Source: Candidatus Cohnella colombiensis
Lineage (GTDB): Bacteria; Bacillota; Bacilli; Paenibacillales; Paenibacillaceae
Length of the DNA stretch: 64,000 nucleotides
Direction of reading: 5' to 3'
NCBI GenBank assembly: GCA_029203125.1
Contig: CP119317.1
Location: 2,294,001 to 2,358,000 of the forward strand
A model generated the notes under the pieces. The model did no database searches. It was not told the DNA's origin and worked only from the letters and a program-made list of their open reading frames with translations. Both the position numbers and the translations under genes were made by a program. This document shows, one piece after another, positions 24,872 through 34,412 of the stretch (position 1 is the stretch's first letter; the number at the start of each line of letters is the position of its first letter).

Positions 24872-27800
24872 GCTTCTCCTCCTTGCTGATCGATGCCACC
24901 TTCAAGACGCTTCCAAAGCTCCTCACGGCTTGTTGCCTTCGATAACACTTGATAGGAATTGCCTTCGACTTGAGAATCGATATGGCATACCGGTCGAAAT
25001 TCACAGAAAGTACAAGGACTCCGGCGATCAAGCTTATATGGATTTATCGCAACATCGCCCTCGACCATTCGTTGACCGATTTGACGAATTTGGGATCGAA
25101 CAGACTTGCGAAGGACATTCCATTGCCCCACGTCGGCCACTTGAGAACGTGCAGAAAACTTACCATCCTTCTTATATTCCACAGGTATAATTGCTGATTT
25201 ACTTTCATGATTCAACGATTCATCCATCAGCTTGATCGATTGGTCGTCCGATAACAATAGCCCTTGCATCCGGTATTGACGGAACAGCAAGTCATCCGCT
25301 TCCTGTTTTGAGATCCCATTGGTCGTACGAATGAATGGATTTTGCACATGAAAATAGAGCACCCCAGCCGGTTGTGCAGCTTGTCCTAACCAATGGGGCG
25401 CATGGGTTACAACAACATCAAGATAGGTTAGCATCTGTAAAGACAAGCCGTGTGCGACTTCATCTAGCTTCAATTTCATTGCACTCGACTTATAATCCAT
25501 AATCCGCAAAAGCAGTCCATCTGTTGATTGTGCTGCGTCGACGCGATCGATACGGCCTGCAATATCAATGCTTCGACCATTGTTCAAATCTAGCGAGAGC
25601 GCAGGCAATAAGCCACCAGGTCCGAAGCTAAGCTCTAAGCCGACAGGCTTGAACGCAGACAGCGCGGCTTGCTCCCCCAGCATTGCTGATGTTCGGCTAA
25701 CGATCTCTCTTAGCTTCCGCGCCATCACTTGGTGACGGTTGGATGATAATAAGATTTGGGATTGCACTCGTGGCAATAAGCGGTCCACTGCAGCAGCAGC
25801 TTCCTGCTGCCAACGAACTGAATCAAGCCCCACAATCCCTTCTGCGAATAGCTTCTCCGTTGTCTGTCGCAATGCCGCATGGAACAATTGACCGATATCT
25901 GGAGCATCTACACGATAGAGCTGACGCTCCTTCAGCCTAAGTCCATGAGAAGCAAAATGCTGAAACGGACATGCAACGAATCTTTCCATTCGTGAAACGC
26001 TAGCAAGCAAGCGTTCACCATAAAGCAGTCGACTCGTTTCAGCCGCTAATGGCGGCTCTTCATTCGTGTAATGCAACGATTGAATGAGAGAATGAAGCTT
26101 CGGCTTCCAACTCTCTTGACTTCTTAACCATTCATAGACAGACCACCAGCCAGGAGCAATCGTTTCCCCTTGTTTCCAGCTTCGCAGCCTTTTAATGAGA
26201 TGAGTTAGCGCTCTACCTGGATGTACTGCGAATGCGAGCTGCTCCTCATTCGAATCGGTCGCTTGCGGTTCAGCAGCAATGACCGATTCTTTAATGCCAG
26301 GAAATATGCTTTTCAATTTCCGAATCCACTCTGAGGGGAGCAGGCTCGCGCCTTCATCATCTGCTACCGGATAACTAACCCACAGATGCTGACTCGCCGT
26401 CGTTAACGTTAAATAGATAAGAAACCGTTCATCTAGTAATCGTCTGCGAGCACCAGGCGCCATTGCCATACCCGCCGCTGAGAGCTCTTCTCTTTCTTCT
26501 TCTGCTAGCAAGCCATTTTCTGAAATCCGCATCGGCATCACGCCATCATTCGCACCTAGCAAATAAACGACCTGCAATCGATCCGAGCGCGTTCGTTCAG
26601 GACTGCCAATGAGTACACTATCTAGTGATGGCGGAACGACACCTAGCTTGAGCTCCTCTAAGCCAGAATCAATCATTCCTGCGAAAAGCGCAACATCTTT
26701 TGGCTTCGTTCCCATCAACTCTACCAATTGGTCGAGTAAGTTCAGCACACCATCCCATAGCGGTCTGTGTATAGCCATACGAGCAGGTTGGCCTTCTGCA
26801 GCATCTTTCGCACGCCAGCGCTCTAAAGTGTCGGGTGCCCCTGAATCCTCAAGAAATTGATACAGCGTTTCACATAGCTCGCGAACTGTGCCTGCTACTT
26901 TCATCGCATCCTCAAGCTTTTTCAGCGGATGGAGTAGCGCATCACGTACAGCAAAGAGCCGGTTCATTTCCACTTCCTTACTTTCCTCTGCCAGCTCGTC
27001 TTCCAAATCCCCGCGTCGCAACGCAAACCACGCACGATCATCGTGCCAGCGCCAACCATCGATTCCTGCTGCCAGCGTATAGTTTTCCAACCGGTCAATT
27101 TCATCACGCGACACTTTATGATCACTAGCACCCAGCATGTCCGTCTTCGCACAACGAAATATCGCCTCAGATCTCCAACCGCCCGTGACGCACTCCAGAG
27201 CTGATCGAATAAATTCGACGAATGGATGATGAGAAACCGCTGCTTTTCCATCTAAGTAGAACGGAATACCATAATCTCCGAGCACATTCGCAAGCACATC
27301 GCCATAATCATCAATACGGCGAACGAATATCGCATGATCACGCCATCTGCCACCATTTTCACGCGCCCTGCGAAGTAAATCTCTTGCAACAGCTTCCACT
27401 TCAGCACGACGATTCGCTGCACTGTGCAAGCTAATTCCGCACGAAGGATGATCAGGCTTTAAGATGGAAGCATCTCCCTGCCACCTGTTGCGACTGTCCC
27501 AGCTCTGATCTAAAAATGCAACCAATGGATTGTGTTGAAATCTTGGCGACAAATCCGGTGTAATCACGACTGGTGGCTCGATTTGAATCCGAGCTGCATC
27601 TGCTATTTCACACAGCTGTGCACTTGTTTCCGCAGTCTGATGAAACGTTGCTAATTCGTCTGGACGTTCGCCTGATTGATAGGGCCGATCCAAGCAGAGA
27701 GTCACGCTGACGCGATCTACACGCTTCAATAACGCTTCAATAACGGTGTGCTCATTAGGCGTAAAACCATGAAAACCGTCAATCCATATTTCTGCATCTT

Positions 27801-28407
27801 CTAAAAGAGATGACGTACTCGCTCCTTGTGCCAGCCAACGCAGCATATCTTCTCCATCAATCCAATGACCCGTCAATTGCTTTTCCATCTCTGTATAAAT
27901 GAGAGACAGATCATGAAGCTTGTCCGATAATAAAGACTCTTCAGCACGTCCAGTTGCTCGCTTCGCTTCTAATGTTGCTTTGTCTGCCAGGAGATCGCTG
28001 TCGACACCGTAACGCTTCATTTCTGTCAACAAGTCGTTAATCCGGGAAATCAATCCCGTTTCCGTAGCTCCACCTCGGAACAGCTTCAAACTGTCCCGTT
28101 TTGATTCTAATATTTGATGTAGTAGCATCGCTTTACCATTATCATGAATCGGCACAACCGCAGAACCGCCCGTTTCCTGCATGACACGGAAGGCTAGTCT
28201 GCGAAAGCTAAGCACTTGTGCGCGCATAAAACCGGCTAAGCCCGGTGTTGTCACCATGGCATATTCTGCTTGAAAGGTTGCTTGTTCAGGCACAAGTAAA
28301 ATCAGTGGCGCACCTAAAGAGTTATCCCGTAGCCTGTCTCTAATTTCATCCATAACTAGACGCGACTTCCCACTGCCGGATTTCCCTGTGATGAGTCGTA
28401 ATGTCAA
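24868..28407 (-). CDS. addB: ATP-dependent helicase/deoxyribonuclease subunit B
   Basis: The most likely start is a TTG at 28407, eight bases after GGGAGG, giving 1179 residues that begin MTLRLITGKSGSGKSRLV. The P-loop GKSGSGKS is at the very N-terminus, as in other AddB proteins. The C-terminal RecB-type nuclease has IMDYKSSAMKL. Iron-sulfur ligands are visible: one cysteine in FVACPFQHFASHG and three in CTFCEFRPVCH. AddB recognises Chi and holds a 4Fe-4S cluster. It is the first gene of the addBA operon. Confidence 0.95.
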   Translation of the reverse strand: MTLRLITGKSGSGKSRLVMDEIRDRLRDNSLGAPLILLVPEQATFQAEYAMVTTPGLAGFMRAQVLSFRRLAFRVMQETGGSAVVPIHDNGKAMLLHQILESKRDSLKLFRGGATETGLISRINDLLTEMKRYGVDSDLLADKATLEAKRATGRAEESLLSDKLHDLSLIYTEMEKQLTGHWIDGEDMLRWLAQGASTSSLLEDAEIWIDGFHGFTPNEHTVIEALLKRVDRVSVTLCLDRPYQSGERPDELATFHQTAETSAQLCEIADAARIQIEPPVVITPDLSPRFQHNPLVAFLDQSWDSRNRWQGDASILKPDHPSCGISLHSAANRRAEVEAVARDLLRRARENGGRWRDHAIFVRRIDDYGDVLANVLGDYGIPFYLDGKAAVSHHPFVEFIRSALECVTGGWRSEAIFRCAKTDMLGASDHKVSRDEIDRLENYTLAAGIDGWRWHDDRAWFALRRGDLEDELAEESKEVEMNRLFAVRDALLHPLKKLEDAMKVAGTVRELCETLYQFLEDSGAPDTLERWRAKDAAEGQPARMAIHRPLWDGVLNLLDQLVELMGTKPKDVALFAGMIDSGLEELKLGVVPPSLDSVLIGSPERTRSDRLQVVYLLGANDGVMPMRISENGLLAEEEREELSAAGMAMAPGARRRLLDERFLIYLTLTTASQHLWVSYPVADDEGASLLPSEWIRKLKSIFPGIKESVIAAEPQATDSNEEQLAFAVHPGRALTHLIKRLRSWKQGETIAPGWWSVYEWLRSQESWKPKLHSLIQSLHYTNEEPPLAAETSRLLYGERLLASVSRMERFVACPFQHFASHGLRLKERQLYRVDAPDIGQLFHAALRQTTEKLFAEGIVGLDSVRWQQEAAAAVDRLLPRVQSQILLSSNRHQVMARKLREIVSRTSAMLGEQAALSAFKPVGLELSFGPGGLLPALSLDLNNGRSIDIAGRIDRVDAAQSTDGLLLRIMDYKSSAMKLKLDEVAHGLSLQMLTYLDVVVTHAPHWLGQAAQPAGVLYFHVQNPFIRTTNGISKQEADDLLFRQYRMQGLLLSDDQSIKLMDESLNHESKSAIIPVEYKKDGKFSARSQVADVGQWNVLRKSVRSQIRQIGQRMVEGDVAINPYKLDRRSPCTFCEFRPVCHIDSQVEGNSYQVLSKATSREELWKRLEGGIDQQGGEA

Positions 28408-28477
28408 CTCGTGCACCTCCCTGTCATCCGTTGTCAATCACTTACTCCATTGTATCAAAAAATGCATTGATCGAGAA

Positions 28478-28524
28478 ATGTAAAGGAGCTGCATCATCGC
28501 CAATGCGGCGAGTCGCAGCTCCTT
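28478..28524 (-). terminator. Stem-loop, probable terminator
   Basis: AAGGAGCTGC (28483-28492) pairs with GCAGCTCCTT (28515-28524), with an inner CGCC/GGCG stem. It lies between the small gene at 28553 and addB. The following T tract is short, so termination may be partial. Confidence 0.6.
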
Positions 28525-28552
28525 CTATATTCCTATCCTCGTACATTACGAC

Positions 28553-28774
28553 TTACGAGATGTTCATGTACCACTTCGTGCCATCATCGTATTGAAAAAT
28601 CGCTGCATCAGACCACAGTTCAATAAATTGAACATGTTTCCAGCGACGGCGAAAATCTAAATCATCCGACATGGAGCGAATTCGTGAATTAAATCGACTA
28701 CGACTGGATTGTGCTTTTGCTCTATTTTCCAGAGGCACAGCACGTTTTCCGAATAGAACAACATCTTGTACCAT
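28553..28774 (-). CDS. Small hypothetical protein
   Basis: A 73-residue frame starting at an ATG with GGGAGGG upstream. The protein begins MVQDVVLFGKRAVPLEN, has a basic middle part (FNSRIRSMSDDLDFRRRWKH) and ends with an aromatic-rich segment (AIFQYDDGTKWYMNIS). The RBS and the absence of an overlapping gene support translation. I do not recognise the family and assign no function. Confidence 0.6.
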   Translation of the reverse strand: MVQDVVLFGKRAVPLENRAKAQSSRSRFNSRIRSMSDDLDFRRRWKHVQFIELWSDAAIFQYDDGTKWYMNIS

Positions 28775-28901
28775 GTGTTTCCCTCCCGTATCCATAAGCT
28801 ATATCATAAGGATAGTCGAAAGAAGTTAGAAATGTTCCTTACTAGGTATTGTTATTGATTAGAATTTACTAATACTTTCTTAACATATGCAACTATATTA
28901 T

Positions 28902-30296
28902 TTATAGCGAGTTACGACTACGCACTTCAAAAATCCCGAACTTCAAATAGTGCCCTTCCTCAACTCCCGCTAATTGCGGATGATCTTTGCCAGCTCCTTG
29001 CCATTCAATGCGACGAATGATCTTACCAGCGTCTTTAGCAGCCTCTAGAATCGTCTCTAGAAACAGCTCCGGCCGAACGTGATACGAGCAGCTCGCTGTA
29101 ACCAAATAACCGCCCTCATTCAATAACTTCATCGCTTGGAAATTGATATCCTTATAGCCTCGACGAGCCCCCTCCACTGCACGCTTCGTCTTCGCGAACG
29201 CTGGAGGATCCAAAATAATGACATCCCAAGTACGACCTTCTGTCGTTAACGGTATGGAAGTATCGATCTTAGCACTGCTTTCCTTGCCGATTGCACGCAT
29301 CTGCCGCAGTTCTCGACCTTTGACCTGTTCACGCAAATATTCAAATGCATCAGCTGCAACAAACTCTACTCGATCGGTGAACCCATTGCGCTCTACATTG
29401 TGTTTAGCTGTCTCCAAAGCATGCTCAGAGATGTCCAAGCAGGTCACTTTCTTAGCACCATATTTGCACGCATGTAAAGTGAAGCTACCCGTATGCGCAA
29501 AGCATTCCAATACAGTCGCACCATCCCAATAAGGAAAAGTAACGGTATTACCCTTCGCATTCACCGGCACGAGCATACGCTCACCATTATCCGTCGATTG
29601 CTCGACAAGTTTAATTCCACTGCGTGCGCCCCAACCGGTAACGAGAGGTGCAATTGAAGCCCGATTTTCACGTTGATCAAAGAAATAGCCCGTCTTTTGT
29701 CCGCCTTCAATATCAACCTGCACCTTTAACCCATTTTCCTCTATTTCAACATAGCGCGGACAATCTCCGTAGAGCACACCTGTCCGTTCCTCTAGCCCCT
29801 CTAACGTTCGAACGCCAACATCGCTACGCTCATAGACCCCGATCGGAGCGAACACTTCAATCAATGCAGGCAGCCACGCATCTCTTGCCTTATCCATCCC
29901 AAGCGTTAATACCTGAACGACAAGCACATCGCTAAAACGATCAACGATAAGACCTGGCAAGAAGTCCGCTTCACCATAGACCAATCTGCAAGATGTATTA
30001 TCCTTAACAAACCTCGTACGATGGCTTAAAGCTTGCTCGAACCGTTTGCAAAAAAATGCGGTGTCCATCGCTTCAAGAGTCTCATATGCGACCATTCGCA
30101 CAATAATTTTCGATGCAGGGTTCCAATAGCCTGTTCCGAGTAGCATCCCCCGATGATCACGAACCTCGACAAGATCGCCTGGCTCGACACCTTCGCATTG
30201 CTGCTTCGTAATTTCATTTTCGTAAATCCAGGGATGACCTTCTTCTAAACGAGACCTTCTCCCTTTCATCAACATAACCGATGGTTTTGTGCTCAC
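28902..30296 (-). CDS. Class I SAM-dependent rRNA methyltransferase, RlmI-like
   Basis: The preferred start is a GTG at 30296, eight bases after GAGGAG, giving 464 residues; an ATG eight codons upstream with a weaker AGGA site is possible. An N-terminal PUA-like domain (MKGRRSRLEEGHPWIYENEI) is followed by an EEHUD-type linker and a Rossmann methyltransferase domain. That domain shows TVLECFAHTGSFTLHA (motif I) and VIILDPPAFAK (motif IV). RlmI methylates C5 of a cytosine in 23S rRNA; the exact site for this homologue is inferred. The protein is longer than E. coli RlmI (396 residues) by a central insertion. Confidence 0.88.
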   Translation of the reverse strand: MSTKPSVMLMKGRRSRLEEGHPWIYENEITKQQCEGVEPGDLVEVRDHRGMLLGTGYWNPASKIIVRMVAYETLEAMDTAFFCKRFEQALSHRTRFVKDNTSCRLVYGEADFLPGLIVDRFSDVLVVQVLTLGMDKARDAWLPALIEVFAPIGVYERSDVGVRTLEGLEERTGVLYGDCPRYVEIEENGLKVQVDIEGGQKTGYFFDQRENRASIAPLVTGWGARSGIKLVEQSTDNGERMLVPVNAKGNTVTFPYWDGATVLECFAHTGSFTLHACKYGAKKVTCLDISEHALETAKHNVERNGFTDRVEFVAADAFEYLREQVKGRELRQMRAIGKESSAKIDTSIPLTTEGRTWDVIILDPPAFAKTKRAVEGARRGYKDINFQAMKLLNEGGYLVTASCSYHVRPELFLETILEAAKDAGKIIRRIEWQGAGKDHPQLAGVEEGHYLKFGIFEVRSRNSL

Positions 30297-30398
30297 GATA
30301 AACACTCCTCTTTCGTTCATAAACTTGTCCTAGATTTGCATAGTTATGAAAATACAGCTATTTCTTATACAGGCCTCAAGGCAGGAAGGAATATCCTC

Positions 30399-31367
30399 AT
30401 GTTTACGAGTATTATTGTCCCATCCTTACTTGGGCTTGCATTGCTATTAACAGGAATGAAAGTAATGGAAACTGCGCTAGCAAGGTGGGCAGGCCATAAG
30501 CTTTCATTCTGGGTTGCACATTCCACCTCAACACCACTCCGCGGCTTCGCAGTAGGTACTGTTGCTTCTGCATTGCTACAAAGTAGCACCGCCGTCACAG
30601 TGCTCACGATCGGCTTCGTGAATGCCGGTTGGCTCTCGATGGGGCGCAGCTTTGGCATCATTCTAGGAACGAATGTCGGCACTTGCTTAACGACTGAACT
30701 CATGAGTCTTAAGCTTCACCGCTATGGCATATGGTTTGTCCTCATCGCATTGCTCGGCTGGACTTATACAGCGCTTCGCAACGAAATGCGCCACACGTCC
30801 CTTACCCCACAGCAAGGCTTCATGCAAACGTTGCGTTATGCATCTGTCGCACTTGGAGGCTTCGGTCTCCTGCTTGTCGGCTTTCAGTTACTGCAAGGGA
30901 TGGGATCGACACTTCAACATAACGCAGCCTTTGATACACTGATGACCCGTGCAGATGCTAGCCCGATTAGTGGCGTCCTTGTCGGCACTGTGCTCACTGC
31001 ACTCGTTCATTCCAGCGCTGCAGTTATCGCCATATGTATGGGTCTTTCAGGTGCAGGTGCGATAACGCCGGAAACCGGGATCGCGATCGTGCTCGGAGCG
31101 AATATCGGCACTTGCTTCACTGGATTGATTGCCTCTTTAAGCGGTGGAAAAGGCGGTCGCTTCGTTGCCCTCACTCAGCTTGCTTTAAATTCAAGCGGTG
31201 CGCTGTTGTTCTTTCCTTTGATTGGATTGCTCCATCAATTGGCTGTCTTCCTGGCACCAGAAGATCCGTCAGCACAAATCGCACACGCGCAAACGATCTT
31301 CAACGTTGTCTGTTCTTTGATTGCATTGCCAATTGCCTATTTACCTCAATGGCGCAAAATGTCATGA
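30399..31367 (+). CDS. Na/Pi cotransporter family protein
   Basis: With the ATG at 30399 (GGAAGGA upstream) the protein has 322 residues and about eight hydrophobic helices. Two inverted-repeat signatures typical of type II Na/phosphate cotransporters are present: LLQSSTAVTVLTIGFVNAG in the first half and ALVHSSAAVIAICMGLSGAG in the second. Both are followed by GTNVGTC or GANIGTC motifs. It lacks the C-terminal PhoU-like domain of many bacterial homologues. It is one of the few plus-strand genes and is divergent from the RlmI-like gene. Phosphate as substrate is inferred from the family. Confidence 0.9.
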   Translation: MFTSIIVPSLLGLALLLTGMKVMETALARWAGHKLSFWVAHSTSTPLRGFAVGTVASALLQSSTAVTVLTIGFVNAGWLSMGRSFGIILGTNVGTCLTTELMSLKLHRYGIWFVLIALLGWTYTALRNEMRHTSLTPQQGFMQTLRYASVALGGFGLLLVGFQLLQGMGSTLQHNAAFDTLMTRADASPISGVLVGTVLTALVHSSAAVIAICMGLSGAGAITPETGIAIVLGANIGTCFTGLIASLSGGKGGRFVALTQLALNSSGALLFFPLIGLLHQLAVFLAPEDPSAQIAHAQTIFNVVCSLIALPIAYLPQWRKMS

Positions 31368-31375
31368 ACACAAGC

Positions 31376-31407
31376 AAAAACGCCTACAGCGTCCTTGGAC
31401 GCTGTAG
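31376..31407. terminator. Perfect stem-loop after the Na/Pi gene
   Basis: CTACAGCGTCC (31384-31394) pairs perfectly with GGACGCTGTAG (31397-31407) around a two-base loop. A run of five A precedes it, so the T tract points in the minus direction. It may serve both converging transcripts. Confidence 0.65.
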
Positions 31408-31468
31408 AAGCTTTGCGGAGACATTCAGACAAGTATAGAGAATTATATACTTTCTGACATGTTCAAAA

Positions 31469-31502
31469 CACCACGACCGAAGCTCGCACTTCTATCGTGG
31501 TG
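31469..31502. terminator. Stem-loop between converging Na/Pi and mtaB genes
   Basis: CACCACGA (31469-31476) pairs with TCGTGGTG (31495-31502), with an inner GAAG/CTTC pairing. TTTT follows on the minus strand and GTTTTT a few bases further on the plus strand. It probably terminates mtaB. Confidence 0.7.
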
Positions 31503-31509
31503 AACGTTT

Positions 31510-32874
31510 TTACGCTTGCATAATGACTCGTTCCATCGGACGTGCCGACGTTAACGCGTCAACGACTTCAACAAGCTGACCTTGACATTCATTCACGCCG
31601 GACTCTGTTATGAGAACACGGCATAGTTTGCCGACTAACGAATCGTCCCCCTTGAACACTACCTGAACATAGTTATCCGTATAGCCAGATACATACTCTC
31701 TGTCTGCTACACCTTTCGGGCCTCGTTCAGGAATGACATCGAGCACATGACCAACCCACTGGCTAGCGTACTCTGCTTGCATCCGCTCGGATAGATCGAT
31801 CAGCTTGTGAACACGTTCATGCTTAACCTCTTCATCCACTTGATCTTCCATTCGAGATGCTGGAGTTCCCGTCCGTTTGGAATAGGGGAATACATGCATC
31901 TCCGCAAACTTCAACTGCTCCATGAAGCGGTATCCATTCTCGAAATGCTCTTCTGTTTCTCCAGGGAATCCTACAATCACATCGGTCGTAATTGCTACAC
32001 CTGGCATCGCTTCATGTAGCCGACGAATCTTCTCCGCATATTCCTCCGTCGTATATTTACGACGCATCCGCTTTAATATTTCATCGTCACCTGCTTGAAG
32101 TGGGATATGCAGATGACGGCACATCTTAGAATTGTGATTCATTAGGTCGATCATCTGATCATCAATTTGACTCGCTTCAATCGAACTAATTCGAATCCGG
32201 TCCAGTCCTTCGATTTTCACAAGATCTGTAAGCAAATCCGACAGACGATAATTTTCGAGATCATCGCCATAGCCGCCTGTATGTATCCCTGTCAGAACGA
32301 ATTCCTTATAACCCGCCGCCACGAGCTTACGAGCTTGTTCTAATACGCTTTCCGGTTTACGGCTACGAGAAAGCCCGCGAGACCATGGAATAATGCAAAA
32401 CGTACAGAAGTTGTTGCAGCCCTCTTGAATTTTCAAAAAAGCTCTCGTCCGGTCAGCGAAATCCGGTACGTCCAGCTCTTCAAACTCGCGCGTTTTCATT
32501 ATATTGCGAACCGCATTCACTGGCATACGGTCGTTCTGAATGCCTTGTACAAATGACATCAGCTTCTCGCGATCCTGTGTTCCAATCACAAGATCGACAC
32601 CCGGAATCGCCATAATTTCAGCAGGCGATGTTTGTGCATAGCATCCCGTCACCGCAATGACTGCATCGGGATTGCGACGAACCGCTCGACGAATAATTTG
32701 ACGACTCTTCTTATCGCCCGTATTCGTCACTGTACACGTATTAATCAAATACACGTCCGCAGTCTGTTCGAAGTCTACCTGCTCGTAGCCTTCATTTTTA
32801 AACAACTGCCATATCGCCTCTGTATCATAGAAGTTTACTTTACAGCCCAGCGTATAAAAGGCAACACTAGCCAT
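31510..32874 (-). CDS. mtaB: tRNA (N6-threonylcarbamoyladenosine-37-C2)-methylthiotransferase
   Basis: A 454-residue radical SAM methylthiotransferase. The N-terminal UPF0004 domain holds C11, C47 and C78. The radical SAM cluster motif CNNFCTFC places cysteines at 153, 157 and 160. A TRAM domain follows near the C-terminus. MtaB adds the methylthio group to t6A37 to make ms2t6A in tRNA. The order rsmE-mtaB is conserved in Bacillales, and the start overlaps the rsmE stop by eight bases. Confidence 0.95.
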   Translation of the reverse strand: MASVAFYTLGCKVNFYDTEAIWQLFKNEGYEQVDFEQTADVYLINTCTVTNTGDKKSRQIIRRAVRRNPDAVIAVTGCYAQTSPAEIMAIPGVDLVIGTQDREKLMSFVQGIQNDRMPVNAVRNIMKTREFEELDVPDFADRTRAFLKIQEGCNNFCTFCIIPWSRGLSRSRKPESVLEQARKLVAAGYKEFVLTGIHTGGYGDDLENYRLSDLLTDLVKIEGLDRIRISSIEASQIDDQMIDLMNHNSKMCRHLHIPLQAGDDEILKRMRRKYTTEEYAEKIRRLHEAMPGVAITTDVIVGFPGETEEHFENGYRFMEQLKFAEMHVFPYSKRTGTPASRMEDQVDEEVKHERVHKLIDLSERMQAEYASQWVGHVLDVIPERGPKGVADREYVSGYTDNYVQVVFKGDDSLVGKLCRVLITESGVNECQGQLVEVVDALTSARPMERVIMQA

Positions 32875-33643
32875 TGTTCATTCCTCCTAGCTCACCGGAC
32901 GCATATGCAAGACAAGCAAGGGCATATAGCGCAGCCGTCTCCGTCCGTAATATTCGTTTACCTAGCCCTACCAAGCTTGCACCTGCCACTACTGCAGCGT
33001 CTGCTTCTTGTTGCGTAAAGCCCCCTTCGGGTCCAATTACAATTAATATTCGAGTAGTTTCTTTCCTCTCGCGCTGTTGAAATTGCTCAACAATGTCACG
33101 GAGACCAACGCCCTTCCGACCTTCTTCTTCGTAACAAAATAAAATCAGATCATAGGCTGGGAACTGTGTTAATAGCGCTTTCCAAGAGCATACTGCACTG
33201 ACTTCAGGAATGAGAGCACGATGACTTTGCTCTGCCGCTTCCTTTGCAATTTTACGCCAGCGTTCGATCCGCTTTGCTTCTTTACGTTCATCATATTGAA
33301 CGATCGTTCTTGCTGATAAGAAGGGAGTGAATACAGCCGCACCCGCTTCTGTGCCTTTCTGAATGACAGTTTCGAGTTTGTCCCCTTTAGGCAAGCTTTG
33401 AGCAACTGTTATCCGCCAACCCATCTCCACGTTTGAACTCAACTCTTCGATGATTTGAGCTTGAATATTATTTTTATCAACTTGTACGATTTTAGCCAAA
33501 GCTTCGCGACCTTGTCCATCACAAGCGATAAAGCAATCACCAGGCTTGCTACGCATGACTGTAGCTAAGTGCCGTGCATCATCGCCCTCAAGCGATACTG
33601 CATCCGCACTCATCATCGCTGGTGTCACAAAATATCGTTGCAT
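32867..33643 (-). CDS. rsmE: 16S rRNA (uracil-1498-N3)-methyltransferase
   Basis: A 258-residue SPOUT methyltransferase beginning MQRYFVTPA, with an N-terminal PUA-like domain (DDARHLATVMRSKPGD). The C-terminal knot motif IVIGPEGGFTQQEADAA is followed by LGKRILRTETAALYALA. RsmE methylates U1498 in 16S rRNA. AGGAGG precedes the ATG. It sits upstream of mtaB as in B. subtilis. Confidence 0.96.
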   Translation of the reverse strand: MQRYFVTPAMMSADAVSLEGDDARHLATVMRSKPGDCFIACDGQGREALAKIVQVDKNNIQAQIIEELSSNVEMGWRITVAQSLPKGDKLETVIQKGTEAGAAVFTPFLSARTIVQYDERKEAKRIERWRKIAKEAAEQSHRALIPEVSAVCSWKALLTQFPAYDLILFCYEEEGRKGVGLRDIVEQFQQRERKETTRILIVIGPEGGFTQQEADAAVVAGASLVGLGKRILRTETAALYALACLAYASGELGGMNNG

Positions 33644-33704
33644 TTGTTTGCCTCCTGCTCCATCTTACAACCTTCATCATACCGTGTTACTCATCGTTTC
33701 GCTA

Positions 33705-34412
33705 CTACCAGAACAGACGGAAAAACGCAGACAAACTGCCCCCTGATCCTGAAAATAAGTGACTCAGCACCCATACCATACTATCAAGAATCGGTTGCTT
33801 AAGTGTGAACAGTGGATCAAGTGTCACTTCGCGTAATGGAGGAACGAATATGATGAGCAGGAAAATCAACGATATCCATTGTGCATTTTCTCGAATCTTT
33901 AGCCATATTTTCATCGGTAAAAATTCTTCAACAATTCGATAACCATCCAGCGGTGGTAGTGGAATTAAATTGAATAAGAACAGAATCAAATTAATGTGCA
34001 CCCAATAATAAGCGAAAATATTAATTTTTTGAATCATGGATTGCGAATCTAACGAAATTACACCTACTGCATGCAATACATCGATCAACAACATAAAAAT
34101 GAATGCGAGAAGCAAATTACTGATCGGTCCTGCTGCAGTTACGAGAATATTCATCAGTCGCGGCTTTTTAAACCGACTACGCCTCACTGGTACTGGCTTC
34201 GCCCAACCGAAGCCTGCAAGCAATAAGCAGATCATCCCGATCCAATCGAGATGGACCATCGGATTTAATGTGACACGACCTTCACGATATGCGGTGTCGT
34301 CGCCAAACTTCCAAGCTGTCCATGCATGTGCGAATTCATGTACTGTAAATGCCACTAGCATCACAAGAACAATGATCGCCAAATGCTCGATCGGAAACCA
34401 GAAAAAGCTCAC
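33705..34412 (-). CDS. M50 family site-2 protease-like membrane protein
   Basis: Starting at a GTG (34412) seven bases after GAGGGGG, the protein has 235 residues and five or six hydrophobic helices. The zinc motif HEFAH (H25, E26, H29) lies in the first helix, and the third ligand in NLIPLPPLDGYRIVEEF, both hallmarks of site-2 proteases without a PDZ domain. The GTG overlaps the prmA TAG stop. Its presence between prmA and rsmE differs from the B. subtilis order. Substrate unknown. Confidence 0.9.
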   Translation of the reverse strand: MSFFWFPIEHLAIIVLVMLVAFTVHEFAHAWTAWKFGDDTAYREGRVTLNPMVHLDWIGMICLLLAGFGWAKPVPVRRSRFKKPRLMNILVTAAGPISNLLLAFIFMLLIDVLHAVGVISLDSQSMIQKINIFAYYWVHINLILFLFNLIPLPPLDGYRIVEEFLPMKIWLKIRENAQWISLIFLLIIFVPPLREVTLDPLFTLKQPILDSMVWVLSHLFSGSGGSLSAFFRLFW